This document shows positions 54,894 to 63,243 of a stretch of 64,000 bases of DNA, piece after piece. The position numbers and the translations under genes were made by a program. The stretch lies in NCBI GenBank assembly GCA_965196605.1, contig CBDAKK010000008.1, positions 496,001 to 560,000 of the forward strand, in the 5' to 3' direction. The stretch is from CBDAKK01 sp965196605 (lineage in GTDB: Bacteria > Spirochaetota > Spirochaetia > WTKD01 > G963693115). Position 1 is the stretch's first letter, and each line of letters begins with the position of its first letter. The notes beneath the pieces were generated by a model. The model saw only the letters and a program-made list of their open reading frames with translations, was not told the DNA's origin and did not search any database.

Positions 54894-55748
54894 ATGAAAA
54901 AAAAGCGAATAATACAATATGCGCTCACGGGCTTATGTATACTATTCTACAGCTGTTCATGGAATGCGGGGAAAAATAGCACGAAAGATAATTTCAATAA
55001 AGATGAAGGCCATAAAGCGGGCGTAGGATCCTCGCGTATGGGTATAACGAATTTTCTTATGGTAAAGGGTAATATAAAAAAAGGTACTATGACAATAATT
55101 GCAAAATCTACAGGAAACCCAGTTGCTGTATCAATGATAGGACGGAAATTTACTTACGATACAAGAAGTGGTTTTAATATTAGGTGGACTTACGCTTCAA
55201 GTCAATATAAAAACGATGATATGTATATTGAGAAAATAGAGACGCATTATATCCCTCACTATTCCAGTGATGACCATTTATCAGAACTCCTGTACACATA
55301 TCAACTAATTCCAAGTGCAGATTTTCAAGGCACCATACACATCTTTCTTAATTTTACATCTTGGTACACATGCGGTCTTCCCAGTGGTTCGTGTGATGTG
55401 CGCCGCTCTATTGTCTACGGCCAAAAACTCGCAGACATACTAAAAAACAACAAGCCAACAAGCATAACCCACATGGGCAAGAACAACACGCACCCCGTTG
55501 GCGCGCAGGAGCCTGTAGTCATTGACCACACCGCAAGCCCCGACAGTGTACGCGCGCTCATGAAAGCAGCAAAAGACCAAAGAGTGAAAGACCCGCGCTT
55601 ACTGGTCATAGAGCGCACAGGCAGCGCGGGCAAGGTGACAATAACCGCCTTTGGCAAAGAAGAAAAGAGAGATGCGGGGCAGACTTATGAGTGGAAGTTT
55701 GGTGAAGAGCAACTCAAAGAACTACGGAAGTTTGTCGTGAAGCAGTAA
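54894..55748 (+). CDS. Lipoprotein of unknown function
   Basis: 284 residues. Signal MKKKRIIQYALTGLCILF then YSC lipobox. The body has a beta-rich middle (RKFTYDTRSGFNIRWTYASS) and a charged C-terminus; no family recognised. Ribosome site AGGGAG 6–7 nt before the ATG. Directly follows the candidate cysteine peptidase, so a partner or inhibitor role is possible but unproven. Confidence 0.7.
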   Translation: MKKKRIIQYALTGLCILFYSCSWNAGKNSTKDNFNKDEGHKAGVGSSRMGITNFLMVKGNIKKGTMTIIAKSTGNPVAVSMIGRKFTYDTRSGFNIRWTYASSQYKNDDMYIEKIETHYIPHYSSDDHLSELLYTYQLIPSADFQGTIHIFLNFTSWYTCGLPSGSCDVRRSIVYGQKLADILKNNKPTSITHMGKNNTHPVGAQEPVVIDHTASPDSVRALMKAAKDQRVKDPRLLVIERTGSAGKVTITAFGKEEKRDAGQTYEWKFGEEQLKELRKFVVKQ

Positions 55749-55787
55749 TGACATAGATACTGTTCGCTAGTATAAAAAAAGCACTAA

Positions 55788-55975
55788 TGACAAGCGCAAA
55801 TTGTGAATAAAGCACCAATGACGAGAGGGCGGCGCCAGAAACCAGTGTGTGCCATGCACACAACCTTGTACAAATGCATGCGTTCTTCAGTGCAGAGTGG
55901 CTTTGCGCTGTGTGCTTAGTGCATGGTGCGGGCTCACAGTTTATGCTGTGGGTGAAGGTATGGTGTAAATATGCC
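55788..55975 (+). repeat. Direct repeat flanking lipoprotein pair, copy 2
   Basis: Diverged copy of 52708–52880 in the same orientation. 55749–55787 also resembles 27050–27095 (TAACATAGATACTG-like). Confidence 0.7.
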
Positions 55976-56030
55976 AGCGCGCTGTGTGTGTTGCGCACAA
56001 TGCATGTTTAAGGCTTGCGCGGTTTGGGGA

Positions 56031-57854
56031 CTAGGCTATGGTGCGTTGCATGTTTTGAATAAGCTGCGCATAGGACTTTTTTTCTTGTAGTAGTTGTGCA
56101 TGAGTGCCGCGCTCAATAATCTGCCCTTCTTCTAAGTAGAGAATTTCATCACATGTTTTAATAGTGTTTAATCGGTGCGCTATGACGAGTGTTGAGCGCG
56201 TGCTCTGTAGTTCTTCTAAGAGGCTTTGAATCATGTGCTCTGTCTCATTATCCAAGACTGCACTAAATTCGTCGAGTATCAATATAGGGGGAGCCTCCAA
56301 AAATATACGACAAATACTTATGAGTCGCTGCTGCCCTGTGGAAAGCATTGACGCGCGTATGGCACTCTCCCACCCATGAGGAAGCTGGGCGATAAGCTCA
56401 CTCAGGCCACTTTTCTGTGCTACGTAGTCCAAGGCTTTGTGCGCTATGGACTTACCCATGGTCAAATTCTCCCGCACGCTCCCTTCAAATATAAAGCTGT
56501 CTTGTTGCAGCAAGCGTATTTTTGAGCGCAGAAGCGCGCGCGGCATGCTGTTAATAGGATAACCATTCAGCGTAATGGCGCCGCCGCTTGCGTCCCAAAA
56601 ACGCACGCAAAGCCGAGCAAGCGTACTCTTGCCCGAACCACTGTGCCCCACAAGGGCAATGCGCTTAGACGGCGTAAGGGCAAGCGAAATCTCGCGTAAG
56701 ACAAAAGGAGCGTGCTCATGATAACGAAAACTCACATTCTCAAAGGCAAGCGTATATTCATGAGCAGTTTCAATAAGCGCAACATTCTTTTCACACACCG
56801 CACTCTCAGAAAGGGCTTGCTGCTCATCTAAAAAAAGAAAGATGCGCTCCACCCCCGCCATGGACTCTTGTATTTGCGTAGCGTTTTGCGCAAGCGTAAT
56901 GATGGGGTTGAAAAAGTTGTTTGCAAGCTGAATAAAGGCTATGATGATACCAACAGTAACCAATCCCTTATTTATAAAATAAGCGCCGAAGACAATAATG
57001 ATAAAAATAAGCAAGGCGAGAAACAAATTCATAAAAGGCCTTACAAACATCATGTAGCCACCAAGCCTTATTCTTTTTGCGTAGTAAGCATCGGTAATAG
57101 CATTACACGAGGCTATGCTTGCATCAAGCTTGTTGTAAATCTTTATATCCGCAGCACCTTGCAAATGCTCAGCAGTGTAGGTGTTAAGCTCACTCCGCTG
57201 CGCTCGCAATGACTGTGAAGCCTTAAGAATCTTTTTTCGGTAAAGTTCAACAAACACAATGATGAATGGCAGCCCTATGAACATGGCAGCAGTGAGCCTC
57301 CAATTCACAATGAACAAAGCAACATTTACCGCAACTAACGAAAGAATGCTGGCAAACATTTGTTCTATAAGGGTTTTAAGAAATGTTGTCGCTGCGTCAA
57401 GGTCGTTTGTCATACGCGTCACCATTCTCCCTATGGGCTCAGAATGAAAGTAACTCATGGACTGATTAAGACTATGGACTATGGCACGCCCTCGTAAGTC
57501 GATGATTATTTTTTGAATAAAGTAGCCCAACACCACCGTACTTACAAACATTGAGACTGCGGTTAACAGCGTAATAGCAAGCAACTGCAACAACAAAATG
57601 TTATCAAACAAATACCTAAAATCAATTACAACGGTCTGCAAAGTCCCCGCACGCATGTGTAGAGCAATAAAATCTACAAGGCGCTTTACAATAATGGGGC
57701 TTGCCATAGTCAAGCTTACTTCCAAAAACAAAAGCAAGACAACGCAGGCAAACCAATATGGGTGATGGCGTACAAGCGCAAACACGCGGCGCATAATCTG
57801 TGTATTGCTCAAATGACGGAGGTCTTGCGCCGCATAGGCGCTGCGCTTATGCAA
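56031..57854 (-). CDS. Heterodimeric ABC exporter subunit, NBD with catalytic Glu
   Basis: 607 residues: six-helix membrane domain (~35–320) and NBD. Walker A GHSGSGKST, Walker B LILDEFSAVLD with the catalytic Glu, but signature LSTGQQRL is degenerate (STGQQ for SGGQQ). H-loop IAHRL. Starts with TTG 57854, preceded by AAGGGAG, overlapping the upstream subunit by 8 bp. Pairs with that subunit to form a multidrug or lipid exporter of the TM287/288 or LmrCD type. Confidence 0.9.
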   Translation of the reverse strand: MHKRSAYAAQDLRHLSNTQIMRRVFALVRHHPYWFACVVLLLFLEVSLTMASPIIVKRLVDFIALHMRAGTLQTVVIDFRYLFDNILLLQLLAITLLTAVSMFVSTVVLGYFIQKIIIDLRGRAIVHSLNQSMSYFHSEPIGRMVTRMTNDLDAATTFLKTLIEQMFASILSLVAVNVALFIVNWRLTAAMFIGLPFIIVFVELYRKKILKASQSLRAQRSELNTYTAEHLQGAADIKIYNKLDASIASCNAITDAYYAKRIRLGGYMMFVRPFMNLFLALLIFIIIVFGAYFINKGLVTVGIIIAFIQLANNFFNPIITLAQNATQIQESMAGVERIFLFLDEQQALSESAVCEKNVALIETAHEYTLAFENVSFRYHEHAPFVLREISLALTPSKRIALVGHSGSGKSTLARLCVRFWDASGGAITLNGYPINSMPRALLRSKIRLLQQDSFIFEGSVRENLTMGKSIAHKALDYVAQKSGLSELIAQLPHGWESAIRASMLSTGQQRLISICRIFLEAPPILILDEFSAVLDNETEHMIQSLLEELQSTRSTLVIAHRLNTIKTCDEILYLEEGQIIERGTHAQLLQEKKSYAQLIQNMQRTIA

Positions 57855-59646
57855 GGTATTCTCCCTTGGCTATCATGTAGTCCTTCCACTGCGCCATGTA
57901 CTGCCCCCGATGCTGCAACAACTGCTCATGCGTTCCATCCTCAATAATCTGCCCGCGCTCCATTACAAGTATTCTTTTGGTGTTACTCAAGATCGGGAGG
58001 TTGTGCGTAATAATTACCGTGGTTTTATCGCCGCGTATCTGCTGGAGATTTTCCAAAATAACGCGAGCCGTCTTGTTGTCAAGCTCTGAAAAAACATCAT
58101 CCAGAATAAGCACCGGAGGCTCGGCGTACAAAGTGCGCGCAAGGGCAATGCGTTGCTTTTGCCCACCGGAGAGGCGCACACCCGCTTCCCCTATGGTCGT
58201 GTGCCATGAATCTGCAAAAGTGGCCACGTCATTTTCTAAGCAACTGAACATGCCATACTTGCGTGCAAGACCTTCCCCTTTCTCATCCATTTCATATTCG
58301 GTAAAGGCTATGTTTTGCAAAATAGAGGTTGAAAACAACTGAAAGTCCTGTGTCTGCAAGAGCACATGCCGTCTCAAGGTTGCTATATCATACTGGGCTA
58401 TAGGCACGTCGTCCCACAAAAGTGTGCCTCCATCCACGTCATACAAGCGCGCAAGCAGCATTGCAAGCGTACTCTTACCGCAGCCTATGCGCCCCGTTAT
58501 GCCAAGCCATGTACCCGCAGGCACGGCAAGGTTTATTCCGCTTATGCAAAACCCCTGCTCCTCTTGTGCATGCTGCGCCGCGCGCGGGTACTCAAAGCGT
58601 AGGTCTTGTAACTGCAAAGCGCCCGCTATGGGTTTTGCAAGTGCATCTGCGCTATTGCTAAGCGTGCTGTGCGTGTGTAAAACAGTCTTTATGCGGCGCG
58701 CGTTTGAAAGCCCCTTTTGCTGTATAGAAAGCGCAAAGCCAAGCCCCAGAAAAGGCTGCTGTATTTGCGTTAAATAATTCATGACGGCAAACAAGTCGCC
58801 TATGCTCGCACTACCCATTTGTATGGCGCGCATGCCAAGAAAAAGCGTAATAACAAGCGCTATGCCATGTATGAATAAGGCGGTAGGCCAAAGCAATGCT
58901 TCGAGCACGGCAATGCGAATTTGCATTTTGAGAATAGCATTGCCATCTTTAGAAAACTTGTCTATGTAAAATCCCTCACTATTATGCGCCTTTATATCGC
59001 CAATGTGCGTGAACATTTGCCGCGTCAATTCTGATATATGCGCTATGCGCTCTTGCGTTACTTCGTATAATTTGCCCGTTTTCCGCCACACCACGTACAG
59101 CATTACAGACGTCAGCGGGTACAAAAGCAGCGCAACCCACGCAATGCTTGGGTACAAAATAAGCAATATGATGCTGACGCTCACAATAGTAAAAAGCCCA
59201 TCAACAAGCGCCAAAGTCCCCCAACTTATGGCTTCTGAAAGCTGCGTTGTTTCGCGACTTATAAGCGCTATTTGCGTTCCCACGCTGTACTCGCGCAGCG
59301 ACTTTTTGCACAAAGAGAGCATGTGAGCAAAAAGCGACTTCTTGGTATCACGCTCTATTTCATAAGAAGGAAATATGATAAAACGCCTCCAACAAAGGCG
59401 CAAAAAGAATATGACTACGTTTAAGGCTAAAAACACGCCCGCCCAAAAAAGCACGGTTTGCACAGAAAAAGCCGCTTCTTGTGAAAACACATCTACTACA
59501 TGCGCAAGAATGAGCGGAATAAACAGCAGGAGGGAATTAACTGCAAGAAGCGCAATAATGCCAAGGCGCATGCTCGGCACATGGCGGCGAATGAGAACTA
59601 CGAGAAACTGAAGCAAACGCGGCTTTTCAGTAGGCCTTTTCATCAT
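57847..59646 (-). CDS. Heterodimeric ABC exporter subunit, NBD with degenerate Walker B
   Basis: 599 residues. Walker A GRIGCGKST, canonical signature VRLSGGQKQR, but Walker B LILDDVFSELD has Asp in place of the catalytic Glu; H-loop ITHNL. Combined with its partner this gives one working and one degenerate ATP site. Start at 59646 overlaps the acyltransferase stop by 4 bp (ATGA); a longer frame to 59715 runs inside that gene and is rejected. Confidence 0.9.
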   Translation of the reverse strand: MMKRPTEKPRLLQFLVVLIRRHVPSMRLGIIALLAVNSLLLFIPLILAHVVDVFSQEAAFSVQTVLFWAGVFLALNVVIFFLRLCWRRFIIFPSYEIERDTKKSLFAHMLSLCKKSLREYSVGTQIALISRETTQLSEAISWGTLALVDGLFTIVSVSIILLILYPSIAWVALLLYPLTSVMLYVVWRKTGKLYEVTQERIAHISELTRQMFTHIGDIKAHNSEGFYIDKFSKDGNAILKMQIRIAVLEALLWPTALFIHGIALVITLFLGMRAIQMGSASIGDLFAVMNYLTQIQQPFLGLGFALSIQQKGLSNARRIKTVLHTHSTLSNSADALAKPIAGALQLQDLRFEYPRAAQHAQEEQGFCISGINLAVPAGTWLGITGRIGCGKSTLAMLLARLYDVDGGTLLWDDVPIAQYDIATLRRHVLLQTQDFQLFSTSILQNIAFTEYEMDEKGEGLARKYGMFSCLENDVATFADSWHTTIGEAGVRLSGGQKQRIALARTLYAEPPVLILDDVFSELDNKTARVILENLQQIRGDKTTVIITHNLPILSNTKRILVMERGQIIEDGTHEQLLQHRGQYMAQWKDYMIAKGEYLA

Positions 59647-60476
59647 CGTGAAAGGGCATGCCTTCTCTGCGTATGTTCCGTAATAGGCAAGCTTACCCCA
59701 TGTTCTTTTCTCCAACGCGCTATGTACGCTCGTATAAGTTCTTCTGCTTCCTCAACATGCTCTTTTGCCGAACCTCTTGTGACATTCTCAAAAACCTTCA
59801 ATATTTTCATGTACATGTAGCGCTTGTTTTTCGTGTCAGGAAAGCTAAACAATTTTGGAAAAAAAACGCCACCATCGAGTGCTACGACAATAATATTCAT
59901 AGGTCCATCTGTCAAGCTTGCGCGTACGGCCGCGTTGTGAAACTTCTTTACATCATCCGTGCGCGTGCGCGTGCCCTCCGCAAAAATGACCATGGGCGCA
60001 AGGTTTTTTCTACAACGCCGCGCCAAATCCCTTACAAGCCCTATGGTTTTTATGCCCGCCTTTCTGTCTATGAGCGCGTTTCTATAGGCTCTGTTCACCT
60101 TTGATATGTAGGGGACAAAACGTCCAAGTACCTTTTTAGAAACAAAGCGAATGGGGATGGGGAAGGCTGCAATTAACATCATGATGTCCATAAGGCTCTG
60201 ATGGTTTGCAAGTATAATGGCGGGCTTTCCCAAGTGCATGCCAAGAGCACGCTTTATTTCATGCGCCGAAGGTACGGCAAATCGTATACCGAGAATGAAT
60301 TCTGCAAGCTTGCAAAACATGCGGGCATGTCTATACAAGTGCTTGTCAAAGCGCTGGAGCGCTTTTTTATATGAGACTAAGCATAGTACGCTGTGCTGAA
60401 ATTGCCGAACAATAAAGTAGGTAAAAGCAGCAGCAAGCACAAACAACAATCTAAAATGCAATAATACTTTTCGCAT
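59643..60476 (-). CDS. PlsC-like 1-acylglycerol-3-phosphate acyltransferase
   Basis: About 277 residues from ATG 60476. One N-terminal helix, then LANHQSLMDIMML (NHxxxxD, residues ~88–93) and VIFAEGTRTRTDD (EGTR) near 165. Adds the second acyl chain to lysophosphatidate or a related lipid at the inner membrane. The frame extends upstream into a mosaic repeat, which is not coding. First gene of an operon with the ABC exporter, which may move a lipid. Confidence 0.88.
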   Translation of the reverse strand: MRKVLLHFRLLFVLAAAFTYFIVRQFQHSVLCLVSYKKALQRFDKHLYRHARMFCKLAEFILGIRFAVPSAHEIKRALGMHLGKPAIILANHQSLMDIMMLIAAFPIPIRFVSKKVLGRFVPYISKVNRAYRNALIDRKAGIKTIGLVRDLARRCRKNLAPMVIFAEGTRTRTDDVKKFHNAAVRASLTDGPMNIIVVALDGGVFFPKLFSFPDTKNKRYMYMKILKVFENVTRGSAKEHVEEAEELIRAYIARWRKEHGVSLPITEHTQRRHALSR

Positions 60477-60534
60477 AGATACACTTATGATAGCAAAAAG
60501 CCATTGCATACACGCCGCGAGATAGTCTGTGCAA

Positions 60535-61085
60535 GGTTGTCTTTGTGTTTGTGGGGGTTTGCCCCCAAAGCGCTTATGCAATAGTTTGCATCCCCTCGCT
60601 ACGCTCGCGACTTTTTGGTACTTTTTAATACTTGTGCACAGCATCTATGTTATTACTGCTTTAGCACACAGGATGTTTTCTTTGGTGCGAGTACTCCATT
60701 TTTGCTACGCTGCGCTGCGCAATCTGAATGTCAGCACCCGTTCACCTTCGGTTCTCGACTTTCTTTGGTTCTTTTCTTTCTTTGATGCAAGTAACATCTT
60801 TGCTACGCTGCGCTCCGCAATCTAAAGGATTGCATCCGTTCGCCTTCGACTCTCGACTTTTCCGTCATGACAGCCGCCCCATGGACGGGGCATTAAGGCT
60901 GACAGGGATGTTAAAGAAAAGAAAGAAAGAACGGCCGTCCGAATGAATAGCGTATTTAAAATAGCTTCTTGGCAGCAGAAAGCGCTCATACAACATTGCG
61001 TTAGCAAAATTGCGGCAACTTACTCGCGCGTAGCGCAAATGCGCGTCTTACCCAAAGGGGGGTGTGGGGGTAGCTCCCCCACAAC
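60535..61085. repeat. Intergenic mosaic repeat region
   Basis: GC hairpin at 60551–60576, the 60615–60680 segment that matches the complement of 27035–27110, CCGCCCCATGGACGGG at 60873, T/C–A/G tracts, and another GTGGGGG-TAGCT-CCCCCAC hairpin at 61063–61081. No gene. Confidence 0.75.
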
Positions 61086-61190
61086 AAAAGCACGCTTGCT
61101 CCCATACTTTCACTAATAATGTTATATAATAAAAAACAGTGGGGCTACAAAGCTATTACGAAAGTTTGGTTTATATGCTAGCTTCATGCA

Positions 61191-61269
61191 CAAAACGCGC
61201 CATAATACATACGCCGCGCAAGCATCACCATGGCATATGCTTCAATGAAGTGTGATAATGCGCGTTTTG
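61191..61269 (+). promoter_or_regulatory. Long-range inverted repeat upstream of rpsU
   Basis: CAAAACGCGC (61191–61200) pairs exactly with GCGCGTTTTG (61260–61269); the 59-nt loop has a further palindrome GCATATGC. Just upstream of the rpsU promoter. Confidence 0.45.
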
Positions 61270-61285
61270 CATTTGTGCTGCAAGC

Positions 61286-61315
61286 TTGACAGAAATATAA
61301 GCTTGTGGTTATTAT
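61286..61315 (+). promoter_or_regulatory. Candidate rpsU promoter
   Basis: TTGACA (61286–61291), 18-bp spacer, TATTAT (61310–61315); a further TATAAT lies at 61320–61325. Confidence 0.55.
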
Positions 61316-61358
61316 TGACTATAATATTATACACATACGTAATTTAAGGAGATAAGTT

Positions 61359-61568
61359 ATCGCAAGTATAGAAGTTGGGCCTAATGAGCCTATGGAAAAA
61401 GCAATAAAACGTTTTAAGCGGCTTATAGATAAAGAGGGCATTATCCGAGAATGTAAGAAGCGAGAGTTTTTTGAAAAGCCCTCTACCATCCGAAACAGAA
61501 ACAAAAAGGCACTGCAGCGTAAGTTAGAAAAGAGGCTTCGACGTATACGAGCGGGGAAGAGTTATTAA
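61359..61568 (+). CDS. rpsU: 30S ribosomal protein S21, apparent AUC start codon
   Basis: 69 residues: (M)ASIEVGPNEPMEKAIKRF, then KRLIDKEGIIRECKKREFFEKPS and a basic tail RKLEKRLRRIRAGKSY, the standard S21 pattern; S21 helps mRNA docking on the 30S platform. AAGGAG (61346–61351) has ideal 7-nt spacing to ATC 61359, where initiator Met is expected. In-frame TAA at 61353 excludes an upstream start, and the next ATG (61392) would remove 11 conserved residues and has no ribosome site. So the start is ATC, or a base error hides ATG. Confidence 0.88.
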   Translation: MASIEVGPNEPMEKAIKRFKRLIDKEGIIRECKKREFFEKPSTIRNRNKKALQRKLEKRLRRIRAGKSY

Positions 61569-61614
61569 TTTGCTATTTATGGAGAAGTAGCAATTGTTTG
61601 TATAATAACGTTAT

Positions 61615-62379
61615 ATGAAAAATACACTATCGCGTACGGCGTACGGTGCTTTGTTTTTTGTTCTCATTTCCTCTCTGTGTTTCTCCTGTAGTGGCGCAGA
61701 CCCGGTTATTTATGCACTGGACTGGACTCTGCAGGCAGTCGCAAGTCCTGTTGTAAAAAACAAAATAAGTGAACAGCTTATTTTACATATTCTAGCTGAT
61801 GATGAAGATGGCTTTGAAGAGCTGTACGAAATGTATGTAATACACGATGCGCGTGAGCTGTATTGGCGTGTTACTTCAGAAGAGTGGGGCGAGTTTTTAG
61901 TGGACAATAAAACGTGGATAGGGGTTAATGCTCTAAAGCGAGAAGCGGGAACACCCTTGCCACGTGGAGAGTATAGGGTATTGCTTCGCGATTTGTCGGG
62001 CTACGAAGATGAACGGAAGTTTACTTTAAGCGCAAGGAAATTGCGCTATACTTACGCGGCATTGCCGACCATGCGTTTTGAAAAAGATGTGGGATACCTT
62101 CCGAGATTTAGTGGAGCTGACTCCGGAGAGTCTGTGGGCTTTTTGCAGTTGTTTCACCCTCAAGAGGGTGAAGTCCTGAGCAAAGAGGGTGAGGCAGAAG
62201 ATGTGGAATATCTTCGTTCTTTGCTGGGGGATAATGGCGTGCTGTATAGGGTGGAACACGGAAAGGAAATTGCTTTGACTTCTGAGGTGACTGCACGATT
62301 TTCTGCATATCTTCATTATCGTAAAAGCGACAGATTGATGCTTACGACTGGTCCATACGATATATCGATAAAGAAATAA
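61615..62379 (+). CDS. Lipoprotein of unknown function
   Basis: 254 residues. Signal MKNTLSRTAYGALFFVLISS then LCFSC. Body acidic, no recognised family; ELYWRVTSEEWGEFLVDNKTW and PRGEYRVLLRDLSGYEDERKF suggest a beta-sandwich. TATAAT (61601–61606) lies 8 nt before the ATG with no ribosome site. Confidence 0.75.
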   Translation: MKNTLSRTAYGALFFVLISSLCFSCSGADPVIYALDWTLQAVASPVVKNKISEQLILHILADDEDGFEELYEMYVIHDARELYWRVTSEEWGEFLVDNKTWIGVNALKREAGTPLPRGEYRVLLRDLSGYEDERKFTLSARKLRYTYAALPTMRFEKDVGYLPRFSGADSGESVGFLQLFHPQEGEVLSKEGEAEDVEYLRSLLGDNGVLYRVEHGKEIALTSEVTARFSAYLHYRKSDRLMLTTGPYDISIKK

Positions 62380-62448
62380 TGATGCATGGTGTTTGTACAT
62401 ACATGTGTATATAAAATAGTATGTGGAATAGGGTGTAATGGTGTAACG

Positions 62449-63216
62449 ATGATGGTGTATCAAGTTTTGCTTGTAGCGCAGTATGTAATGGCTGCAATTG
62501 TTTTTGTGGCTCTTTTTAAGTATGTAGCAGCCTATGGCCGCTATGTTGATGATAAGAAGGGGGCTGCAACGCGCTTTATTTCCTATAGGCGGGGCTGGCT
62601 TATTATGGAAGTGCCTGCGGTTTTTACGATACTTATTATGTATGGTGCGGCACTTGCTCTTGGTAAAAAGCTCAGCATCTTTGCGCTTGCCTTTCTCATT
62701 GTGTGGGAAATACATTATGTATATAGAACCTTTATATTCCCTTTTTTAAACCGAAACAAGGCGCATGAGTTTACGCTACCCGTAGTCATTGGTGGGCTTG
62801 TTTTCAATATCATCAATGGGTTTATCAATGGTTGGGCCTTGTTTTTTACGCCACTCTTAGAAACGGTGTTGAGTAGAATGATGTATGTGTACATTGGGGT
62901 AGCGGTGTTTTTTGTGGGATTTGTTGTTCACGTTACCAGTGATAAAATATTACGGGATGTGAAGCGTGCCAATAAGGGGGGCTACGGGGTGCCTCATGGC
63001 TTTTTGCATAGTTATGTGGCTGCTCCTAATTATTTTGGGGAAATCCTCCAGTGGTTTGGATTTTATATTGCAACTGCGTCTCCGGCAGCCTTGGCCTTTG
63101 CCTTATTTACGTGTGGAAATCTCATTCCTCGTGCGTATAGGCACAGAAAGTGGTACAGGAGTAATTTTACAGAATATCCGCAAAGTCGGAAAATAATTAT
63201 TCCCTTTGTGTGGTAG
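62449..63216 (+). CDS. Steroid 5-alpha-reductase-like membrane protein
   Basis: About 255 residues, six to seven helices. The C-terminal half matches the SRD5A/DUF1295 superfamily: YVAAPNYFGEILQWFGF and the end WYRSNFTEYPQSRKIIIPFVW, very like the human SRD5A1 tail (EEYPKFRKIIIPFLF). These enzymes reduce a 4-ene-3-one or polyprenol double bond with NADPH. ATG 62449 or 62452; longer starts run through the promoter-like gap. The next gene, 28 bp on, is NAD-dependent and may act in the same pathway. Confidence 0.85.
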   Translation: MMVYQVLLVAQYVMAAIVFVALFKYVAAYGRYVDDKKGAATRFISYRRGWLIMEVPAVFTILIMYGAALALGKKLSIFALAFLIVWEIHYVYRTFIFPFLNRNKAHEFTLPVVIGGLVFNIINGFINGWALFFTPLLETVLSRMMYVYIGVAVFFVGFVVHVTSDKILRDVKRANKGGYGVPHGFLHSYVAAPNYFGEILQWFGFYIATASPAALAFALFTCGNLIPRAYRHRKWYRSNFTEYPQSRKIIIPFVW

Positions 63217-63243
63217 AGACACGGGGGAGATAGGGATTGATGT

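Noticed and set aside
62026..62715. Minus-strand open frame of 229 codons
   Set aside because: It lies opposite two well-supported genes (lipoprotein and 5-alpha-reductase-like), has a biased His/Ser/Tyr composition and no start signals.
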